Below, piece by piece: positions 1 to 4,790 of a stretch of DNA of 7,419 nucleotides. This DNA comes from Spirochaetia bacterium. Lineage in GTDB: Bacteria; Spirochaetota; Spirochaetia; Treponematales; Treponemataceae. Position 1 is the first letter of the stretch; the number at the start of each line of letters is the position of its first letter. The DNA lies in the NCBI GenBank assembly GCA_900769985.1, contig CAAGIS010000210.1:1-7419 (forward strand), read 5' to 3'. A model generated the notes under the pieces. It searched no databases. It was not told where the DNA came from and was given only the letters and a program-made list of their open reading frames with translations. The position numbers were made by a program, and so were the translations under genes.

Positions 1-32
1 AGGAAGTTTCAAGTTCCGATTTGACTTTTTAC

Positions 33-60
33 GCACATTCGCAATGCAATGAGAATGTGC
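33..60. repeat. Perfect 8-base inverted repeat with a 12-base loop
   Basis: GCACATTC (33-40) and GAATGTGC (53-60). On the minus strand, TAAAAAG follows about seven bases after the second arm. The loop contains a short direct repeat (GCAAT GCAAT). It is the third hairpin in a row after the operon. Whether it is a terminator for this operon, a terminator for a gene beyond the window, or a repeat element cannot be told from here. Confidence 0.5.
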
Positions 61-71
61 AGACAATAAGA

Positions 72-90
72 AAGTTTGCAACGCAAACTT
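72..90. repeat. Perfect 8-base palindromic arms with a 3-base centre
   Basis: AAGTTTGC (72-79) and GCAAACTT (83-90) separated by AAC. It would fold as a tight hairpin on either strand. No T-run follows directly on the minus strand, so on its own it is a poor terminator. It may be part of a dispersed intergenic palindrome family or a second, backup hairpin. Confidence 0.55.
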
Positions 91-94
91 GTGG

Positions 95-131
95 ATAAAA
101 ACTTTGACTCCATTTTAGGCAAAGTTTTTAT
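95..131 (-). terminator. Probable terminator at the end of the operon
   Basis: A perfect 12-base inverted repeat, ATAAAAACTTTG (95-106) and CAAAGTTTTTAT (120-131), with a 13-base loop. On the minus strand the 3' arm ends in TTTTTAT, giving a U-rich tail inside the stem. It begins at the last base of the lipoprotein stop codon, the expected place for the end of the transcript. The stem is A+T-rich with few G-C pairs, so its efficiency is uncertain. The symmetry would let it act in either direction. Confidence 0.55.
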
Positions 132-592
132 TACAACCTCCTTAAAATTATTTCCCTTAAAAAAAGATAGTCTTCCCTTTCTTCAATCTTTAATGCAGCA
201 TCTATCATCTTAAGCGCGGCGGAAGTTTTGTTTTCGTCCAGAAGTTTTTCAGCCTGTCCTGCATAGTACGTGCCGCTTCCGGTTTTAAAATACAGGACAG
301 TGCCCGGCTTTAAGAAAACTTTTTTTGAAACTGTTTCATATCCCGGCTTTTCTATGCGGACTTCAGTTTCTTTTTCTGAATCAAACGGAAAACACAACCT
401 TCCGTAAATGTCCGTCTGTCCGATTTTTTTTCCGCCTGCAAAAACAGAAACATCCATGAGCGCACTGCTGTCCTGGTCGTAGACCATTACGTATACTGAA
501 TCAATTTTTTCTGCCGGCGCGCTTTTGCATGAAAAAAACTGCATTGAAATTGCTGCAGCAAGAAGCATTAAAAAAAATCCGTGCCTTTTCAT
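131..592 (-). CDS. Small lipoprotein with beta-sandwich and TPR-like tail, candidate secretin-assembly factor
   Basis: 153 residues. The start is the ATG at 592, in an ATGA overlap with the preceding gene and with GAGGTG five bases upstream. A longer in-frame version from 655 has no support. The N-terminus MKRHGFFLMLLAAAISMQFF leads to Ser21-Cys22, a lipobox of the relaxed kind accepted in spirochaetes. The mature protein would therefore be a lipid-anchored periplasmic protein. Residues about 33-105 form a PEGA/carboxypeptidase-regulatory-like beta-sandwich pattern, with GGKKIGQTDIYGR and a later EKPGYETVSKKV. Residues about 109-153 resemble a single TPR-type helix pair (AEKLLDENKTSAALKMIDAAL). 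It is the last gene of the operon and ends in tandem stops (TAA TAA). Pilotins of T2SS secretins are small lipoproteins, and TPR lipoproteins serve PilQ, so a role in GspD targeting is plausible. Nothing in the sequence proves it. Confidence 0.8.
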   Translation of the reverse strand: MKRHGFFLMLLAAAISMQFFSCKSAPAEKIDSVYVMVYDQDSSALMDVSVFAGGKKIGQTDIYGRLCFPFDSEKETEVRIEKPGYETVSKKVFLKPGTVLYFKTGSGTYYAGQAEKLLDENKTSAALKMIDAALKIEEREDYLFLREIILRRL

Positions 593-1986
593 TTTTTCAC
601 CTCGTAATATTCTCCGCGTATTTTTGCCCTGTAGATGCCGCCTGATTTGACGCAAAAATTTCCGTCAGTTTCAGTTTCCGTATCAGACAGGGCAAGATTG
701 TAAATGCTTTCCATTTCATCATCCTTTGCGATTACAAAATTTGTTCCGCCTGATTTTGCAAGTCCTACGTAAGAAAGTTTTTTCATCCTTACCGGAGCAG
801 TGCGACCGATGTCTTTTTCTTCAGATGCTTTCTTTCTTGTCGCAGGAGTTTTTATTGCAGCTGTTTTTGCAGGCTGAACTTTATGAAAGATTCTGTCGAT
901 TTCAGAAACGTCTGCTGTTCCTGCAGCATACTCAGGAAGCATGCTGTCATTCCTGCTAAGTTCAATTCCGGTGTCAAAGCAGATTGTCGCCTGAATCTGT
1001 CCGAGTCTTCCGTTGTTGCGGAGGACAAAACTTTTTATGTCAATAAGGCTGTCTTCTCCCGTCTGGATTTCTTTTATGAAGTTCAGGATGTTTTTGCTTT
1101 CTGAGAGAATGAAGAATTCTATTTCTGCACTGCCGTCATTCCCTTTAAGCTGAATGTACTGCTCGCTGCATGAGTTTTTGCGGAGCGCGTCACGCATGCT
1201 TTTTATATATTCAGAAACAGTCCTTTGCCGCTTTGCTTCTGAGCGCGACTTCATTTTTAAAAGTTCCGTTTCATAAAATTTTATTCTATCGTCAAGTGAT
1301 ACCTTTTCATTTGCTTCCTTTCTGAACTTTGAAAAACCGCCGCTGTAAGTAACTTTTTCTTCTCCGTTTCTGACAGTCGTCCTGTTCATTTTTACAAATG
1401 CAAATGCCTGGCTACCTTCAAAATTTGAAAGGGTACCTGCTGCATCTTTTGCCACAGCTTCAACCGTAAAGTCATTTTTCTGAATCGAAATGTTTTCTAT
1501 CGTCGTCTTTCCTTTCATCGCAGAATATATGCGCTCAATGCATGGATATATTTTTTCGTATTCCGCGATTTTCTTTCTGTCATACTCACTTTTTAAAACC
1601 AATAGCTTTTCCTCTTTTTTCTTCTGGATTTCTGCTGCTTCCTGTTTTTGCCTTTCAAGTTCCCTCTGCGCCGTTAAATATTCTGAACTTTTCAAAGCCG
1701 CATGACGCAGCGCGGTGATAAGACATGCAAGGACAAGCACGGAGGAAACTGCCGCAAGACAGATTTTTTTCATGTCATGCCTAGATTTGATTTCTTCATT
1801 TGAAAGATAAACATCGTAGCATCCTTTTTTATCTGTCCTGAAAATCAAAATCTTTTTTTCGTCCGCTTCAAAAGGATAAAGTCCTTCAAGCTTTTTCATT
1901 GCTTCAGAAAGGCGCTTCCGTGAAGTCTTCGCATTTAATGAAAGAGTGAACTTAATGCAGCCCGCAGGTTCTGGTTTTGACGTCAT
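589..1986 (-). CDS. Bitopic inner-membrane assembly protein resembling a GspL-GspM-GspC fusion
   Basis: 465 residues in the operon position of gspL/gspM. Visible layout: a small cytoplasmic region (1-73), with an apparent beta-alpha-beta pattern; one membrane helix (about 75-93); a charged coiled coil (about 97-146); a first ferredoxin-like region (about 147-218), with the GspL/PilN pattern around TTIENISIQKNDFTVEAVAK; a second helix (about 222-262) and a second ferredoxin-like region (about 263-340), with the GspM/PilO pattern; a low-complexity Ala/Lys/Thr linker (about 370-398); and a C-terminal beta-rich module (401-465). That last module begins LSYVGLAKSGGTNFVIA, reminiscent of the GspC homology region or PilP. 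The large actin-like cytoplasmic domain of classical GspL is absent. The start is supported by AAGGGGG six bases upstream and an ATGA overlap with gspK. Membership of the platform is likely; the exact domain equivalences are my inference from patterns. Confidence 0.75.
   Translation of the reverse strand: MTSKPEPAGCIKFTLSLNAKTSRKRLSEAMKKLEGLYPFEADEKKILIFRTDKKGCYDVYLSNEEIKSRHDMKKICLAAVSSVLVLACLITALRHAALKSSEYLTAQRELERQKQEAAEIQKKKEEKLLVLKSEYDRKKIAEYEKIYPCIERIYSAMKGKTTIENISIQKNDFTVEAVAKDAAGTLSNFEGSQAFAFVKMNRTTVRNGEEKVTYSGGFSKFRKEANEKVSLDDRIKFYETELLKMKSRSEAKRQRTVSEYIKSMRDALRKNSCSEQYIQLKGNDGSAEIEFFILSESKNILNFIKEIQTGEDSLIDIKSFVLRNNGRLGQIQATICFDTGIELSRNDSMLPEYAAGTADVSEIDRIFHKVQPAKTAAIKTPATRKKASEEKDIGRTAPVRMKKLSYVGLAKSGGTNFVIAKDDEMESIYNLALSDTETETDGNFCVKSGGIYRAKIRGEYYEVKK
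598..603 (-). promoter_or_regulatory. Ribosome binding site that fixes the lipoprotein start
   Basis: GAGGTG on the minus strand, five A residues before the ATG at 592. It sits in the last codons of the preceding gene, whose TGA overlaps this ATG. It decides for the 153-residue form, whose signal peptide then begins with a normal MKR n-region. Confidence 0.75.
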
Positions 1987-2801
1987 AAAGCGCCCCCTTT
2001 AAAATAAATTTCTTTTTCTGCAAGAATGTATTTTTCAATTTTCTTACTGTTTTCTTTCTCAGGAACTGCTGCAAACACTGCACGAACCCTCGCTATTTCA
2101 GTTTTAAATTCAACCTGCCAGAACGCTGTCTTTGTTCCGGCAATGTCAAAGACGTCATGGCTTTCTGCAACGCCGAGGATTTCAGAAAGTTCCTTTACTG
2201 TTGTATCAGAAGAAATTTTTTCTTTTACAAGTTCAGCTTTTTTTTCTGCATCTTTTATTCCGTAAAGTTCAAGCACTGCCTTTATGAAATTTTCGCTCAT
2301 ATAATGAACGTTAAAAGAAGGAAGACTGTTTACCAAAGGGAACGTGTCACTGCCGTCAAATTCTTTTGCAGAGTGCTCAATGATTGTTTTGTCTGCAAGC
2401 ATCGGATTTATCCAGCCGTAATCTGCAAAAACGCAATCACCGCCTGACGTAACGTAATCACTTATCGCCTTGCTTTCCAAAAATTTCCCTGATGCAAAAT
2501 TCCTGTTTATGCCTGTCGAAACGTCAGTAACCTTAAAGTCATAGTTGCAGGCAGAAGCAATCAAAAATGAAATCTCATTTTCGTCCGTATCAGACGGAAG
2601 TTCTTTCAATGGCTGTATTTTTTCTTCCATGTCATAAATGACAGAATCAATTTTTTTACGCTCGCTGACTGCCCTTCCGTAAGAGCTGATGTATTTTCCT
2701 GTTGCTGCACTGATCATGCACAACGGCAGCGAAAGTATGCAGAGTGAAAAAACTGCTGCAAGTGCAAGCGGGGTAGAAAAGCCTTCGTCAGAAATCTCCA
2801 T
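1983..2801 (-). CDS. gspK: Minor pseudopilin GspK-like, tip of the pseudopilus
   Basis: 272 residues from the preferred start. A prepilin-type site Gly7/Phe8 precedes FSTPLALAAVFSLCILSLPL. Mature position 5 is Leu, not Glu, which is typical of GspK, the subunit that caps the pseudopilus. The C-terminal half has a GspK-like helical pattern: a run around ELYGIKDAEKKAELVKEKI, then TVKELSEILGV, the usual place of the 'EL' helix-hairpin segment. It ends with beta strands (WQVEFKTEIARVRAVFAAV). The ATG at 2801 is chosen because AGAGGA lies 7 bases upstream and because it gives a 14-base overlap identical to that at the previous junction. An in-frame ATG at 2852 would add 17 residues including basic ones and give a more conventional leader, but it has only a poor ribosome site. 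The stop overlaps the next gene by 4 bases (ATGA). Confidence 0.85.
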   Translation of the reverse strand: MEISDEGFSTPLALAAVFSLCILSLPLCMISAATGKYISSYGRAVSERKKIDSVIYDMEEKIQPLKELPSDTDENEISFLIASACNYDFKVTDVSTGINRNFASGKFLESKAISDYVTSGGDCVFADYGWINPMLADKTIIEHSAKEFDGSDTFPLVNSLPSFNVHYMSENFIKAVLELYGIKDAEKKAELVKEKISSDTTVKELSEILGVAESHDVFDIAGTKTAFWQVEFKTEIARVRAVFAAVPEKENSKKIEKYILAEKEIYFKGGAL

Positions 2802-3180
2802 TGACAATCCTCTGCTTAATGAACTCCCGGGTTTCATATTTTTTTCCGTCATGCATCCATTCGATTTTTATTCCTTCCACCCTGCGTTTTTTGTCATACA
2901 CTGAACAAACGGAAACTGCTTTGATTCCTTTTTCTTCACAGAAAAGTTCAAGGTTTTCCTTTAGTGGCTTGAATGATGAATCAAAATTTTTCCAGTAAGG
3001 GATTTCAAGACTGCGTATTTTTTTTCTCAATGCAGAATCAGTTTCAAGAAGCATGACTGCACTTTCTGATTTTTTAACTGACCTTTCGATGTTCTGTTTT
3101 ACGCTGATTAAGCTTTCTGTAAAGGCAGAAGATGCCGTAAGAAAAATTGCTAAAGATGCAAGAAGTTCAGTCAGGTTCAT
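2788..3180 (-). CDS. Minor pseudopilin-like protein (GspJ/GspI type) lacking a prepilin leader
   Basis: 130 residues. The N-terminus MNLTELLASLAIFLTASSAF closely follows the mature helix pattern of minor pseudopilins, in which Glu at +5 is followed by L-L-x-S-L-A-I-F. Here Glu5 falls at position 5 when counted from the initiator Met. There is no Gly/Phe cleavage site, and the in-frame codons upstream run back to a stop with no alternative start. GGAGG six bases before this ATG confirms it. Residues 25-60 continue as an amphipathic helix. The remainder is a small periplasmic domain with a few beta strands (about 88-120), and it is shorter than usual GspJ. In the T2SS the minor pseudopilins I, J and K form the tip complex; position just before the gspK-like gene supports that role. 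It overlaps both neighbours by 14 bases. Whether it is the J or the I equivalent cannot be decided from the sequence alone. Confidence 0.8.
   Translation of the reverse strand: MNLTELLASLAIFLTASSAFTESLISVKQNIERSVKKSESAVMLLETDSALRKKIRSLEIPYWKNFDSSFKPLKENLELFCEEKGIKAVSVCSVYDKKRRVEGIKIEWMHDGKKYETREFIKQRIVNGDF
2808..2813 (-). promoter_or_regulatory. Ribosome binding site that fixes the gspK start
   Basis: AGAGGA on the minus strand, with 7 bases between the GAGG core and the ATG at 2801. It lies inside the end of the J-like gene. No comparable site precedes the upstream in-frame ATG at 2852, where the nearest purine-rich run is about 18 bases away. It is the main reason for preferring the shorter GspK. 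Confidence 0.65.
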
Positions 3181-3310
3181 TTGCTGCCTCCATGACGTGC
3201 ACTGCCTTTGTCATCTGCGTTTCAGAAACTTTTTGCACGCTTACGGTTCCTGATGTAAGACTTGCAAGGACAATCAGGAATGCTGCAGTTACGAATATTT
3301 CACGGATCAT
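3167..3310 (-). CDS. Small 47-residue single-helix protein in the gspH/gspI position
   Basis: A short ORF lying between gspG and the J-like pseudopilin, too small for most gene-length cut-offs. I read 47 codons starting MIREIFVTAAFLIVLASL and ending EAANEPD. The start is well supported: GGGAG lies 8 bases upstream within the end of gspG, and the gap to gspG is only 5 bases. Its stop overlaps the next gene by 14 bases. Without this ORF, a gap of about 135 bases would interrupt an otherwise gapless operon. The protein has one hydrophobic segment (about 5-20) followed by a polar, probably helical stretch with Gln and Lys. This resembles the bare N-terminal helix of a minor pseudopilin. There is no Gly cleavage site, and a Glu sits at residue 4, not at a clear +5 position. 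It could be a degenerate minor pseudopilin (GspH/GspI-like) or an unrelated small membrane protein. The coding call is more certain than the function. Confidence 0.72.
   Translation of the reverse strand: MIREIFVTAAFLIVLASLTSGTVSVQKVSETQMTKAVHVMEAANEPD
3187..3191 (-). promoter_or_regulatory. Ribosome binding site of the leaderless J-like pseudopilin
   Basis: GGAGG on the minus strand, six bases before the ATG at 3180 and inside the 47-residue ORF. It fixes the start at the Met directly before the mature-type helix, which means no leader peptide is encoded. Confidence 0.7.
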
Positions 3311-3315
3311 GATTT

Positions 3316-3771
3316 TTACTCCCAGCTTTTTATGTCAGCGTTCCGTCCTTCGCCGCCTTCAAGCCCGTCAGCACCGAAGCTCCTTATTCCGTATGACGAG
3401 CCGTCAGGAGCAGGGCTTGTGTATTCATACTCAAATCCCCACGGGTCTTTCGGCGCATCCTTGTAAATGTACGGCCCGCTCCAGATGTCAGAATATGGTG
3501 ATGTCTCAGGCTTTTTTCTTAAGGCAGAAAGTCCCTGTTCCTGTGTCGGATAGTTTCCGCAGTCGATGTAATATGCTTCAAGAGCCGCTGCAAAACTTTC
3601 TATCTGTGTTTTTGCCGCAGCACTCCTTGCTTTTTCAAGACTGTTTATGCAGGCAAATCCTGCCGTCGCCGTAAGGATGAGTATTACTGCGATGACGACA
3701 AGCGTTTCCATAAAAGTCCAGCCTTCATCGCCTTTAATAAGTTCAGTCAATTTCTCTTTTATGTTTTTCAT
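3316..3771 (-). CDS. gspG: Major pseudopilin GspG
   Basis: Main subunit of the periplasmic pseudopilus. Of 151 residues, the first 17 form a type III (prepilin) leader rich in Lys and Glu that ends in Gly17. Mature residue 1 would be Trp18, and the sequence WTFMETLVVIAVILIL carries the essential Glu at mature position 5 (E22) and a hydrophobic helix to about residue 42. Trp at +1 instead of the usual Phe/Met is uncommon. The globular part shows the GspG-specific signature: NYPTQEQGLSALRKKP (73-88), GPYIYKDAPKDPWG (99-112), and the calcium-loop region SFGADGLEGGEGRNADIKSW (131-150). Processing requires a prepilin peptidase (GspO/PilD), which is not in the window. The start overlaps gspF by 4 bases with GGGGG just upstream. 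Five bases separate its stop from the next small ORF. Confidence 0.97.
   Translation of the reverse strand: MKNIKEKLTELIKGDEGWTFMETLVVIAVILILTATAGFACINSLEKARSAAAKTQIESFAAALEAYYIDCGNYPTQEQGLSALRKKPETSPYSDIWSGPYIYKDAPKDPWGFEYEYTSPAPDGSSYGIRSFGADGLEGGEGRNADIKSWE
3319..3323 (-). promoter_or_regulatory. Ribosome binding site of the 47-residue ORF
   Basis: GGGAG on the minus strand, 8 bases before the ATG at 3310. It is formed by the last Trp-Glu codons of gspG. It supports translation of the small ORF as a real gene coupled to gspG. Confidence 0.6.
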
Positions 3772-4790
3772 AATGCCCCCAGAATGCTGAATGCAGGAAT
3801 CACGAACTGCACGATGACTGCAATGACGATTACTCCCGTTATGAGCGTAAATACAGGTTCTGCCGCCTGTGCAATGAATGACATCATCGCATCACTTTGG
3901 CTTCTATAATAGTTGAATATCTGGCTGAACGAGTCCGCTGCATTTCCGTTTTCTTCTGCAATCTTTATCCAGACAGTAATGTATCCTGGAAAAATTCTTT
4001 CCGTTTCAAATGCTTCTCCTACAGCACTTCCGCATGATGTTTTTATGCATGCACTTTCGGCTGCTTTTTTAAGCCGAGCATTGCTTAAGACTTCTTCTGC
4101 AAGACAGATGCTTTGAACGAGCGGAAAGTGCGAGCGCGTAAGCAGCATCATCGCAAAAGAAAAATCGTGCATCTGCATCGTCATGACTAAATCCTTTATG
4201 AATGGAATTTTTAAAACAAGCGTGTCGATTGCGAGAGCTGCCTTCCTGCTTAACTTCCGCGCTGCAATGCAGAAAATGACAGATGATGCAAAGACAAAAA
4301 AAACTGCCATTCCAAAAAAGGAATTTAACTTTATCCTGTTCACATTAAGTCCGCTGCTTCCTGAAGAATTTGAAAACGCTTCGAATATTCCTTCAAGGCG
4401 CGGCATGACAAAAACAGTCAGCACAAAAACTACTGCAGCTGCAGTTACGAGGACAAGAACAGGGTAGAGCAGCGCCTGAATCATCTTCTGCTTCATGTTT
4501 TTCCTGTCGCGGAGATAGAATGCAAGATGTCCGAAAACTTCTGCAAGCGTTCCGCTTTCTTCTCCGACTGCAACAAGAGGAACGTAAAGCGCCGGAAAAT
4601 TTTTTTCCTGTCCGAGTGCCTCAGAAAGTTTTTTTCCTTCGTTCACTTTCTGCAAAATTCCTGAAACAAATTTCTTTCCTGATTTTTCAGGAATGATTTC
4701 CCGGCACACTGCAAGCGAACCCTGCAGCGGAAGAAATGACGAAAGCAGTGAATGCATCGTCTCCGTAAATAAAAGTATGTCTGTTTTCAT
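3768..4790 (-). CDS. gspF: Type II secretion inner-membrane platform protein GspF
   Basis: Polytopic inner-membrane protein at the centre of the assembly platform, where it links GspE action to pseudopilin insertion. The 340 residues contain two T2SSF repeats. The first runs from about 8 to 130 and includes the signature GEESGTL at 76-82. The second runs from about 207 to 334, with the matching but looser EENGNAADSF at 279-288. Predicted membrane segments are about 109-130, 157-177 and 311-334, the usual three. Typical GspF proteins are near 400 residues and begin with a cytoplasmic stretch of about 60 residues before the first repeat. That stretch is absent here, and the protein begins almost directly at the first repeat. 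The start is the ATG of an ATGA overlap with gspE, preceded by GGAAGG six bases upstream, so mis-annotation of the start is unlikely. The stop also overlaps gspG by 4 bases. Confidence 0.95.
   Translation of the reverse strand: MKTDILLFTETMHSLLSSFLPLQGSLAVCREIIPEKSGKKFVSGILQKVNEGKKLSEALGQEKNFPALYVPLVAVGEESGTLAEVFGHLAFYLRDRKNMKQKMIQALLYPVLVLVTAAAVVFVLTVFVMPRLEGIFEAFSNSSGSSGLNVNRIKLNSFFGMAVFFVFASSVIFCIAARKLSRKAALAIDTLVLKIPFIKDLVMTMQMHDFSFAMMLLTRSHFPLVQSICLAEEVLSNARLKKAAESACIKTSCGSAVGEAFETERIFPGYITVWIKIAEENGNAADSFSQIFNYYRSQSDAMMSFIAQAAEPVFTLITGVIVIAVIVQFVIPAFSILGAL

Noticed and set aside
9..113. A 34-codon minus-strand ORF after the operon, starting in the terminator loop
   Set aside because: It runs through all three inverted repeats. 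The AAGGAGG sequence upstream is about 23 bases from its ATG, too far, and the start would be inside a hairpin. Chance is the simpler explanation.
1..131. CRISPR array or insertion-sequence end in the palindromic tail
   Set aside because: The repeats differ from each other, spacing is irregular, and there is no transposase fragment or target duplication in view.
593..655. N-terminal extension of the lipoprotein to an ATG at 655
   Set aside because: The extra residues are very basic and lie over the end of the preceding gene. They would put the signal peptide in the interior, and the ATG at 592 has the ribosome site and the ATGA overlap.
3147..3310. Programmed frameshift joining the 47-residue ORF to the J-like protein
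   Set aside because: No slippery heptamer is seen in the overlap. The product would have two successive membrane helices, and the J-like gene has its own ribosome site.
3147..3674. Open frame of 175 codons on the plus strand opposite gspG and the 47-residue ORF
   Set aside because: It overlaps a well-conserved pseudopilin on the other strand and shows no recognisable domain; a frame shadow.
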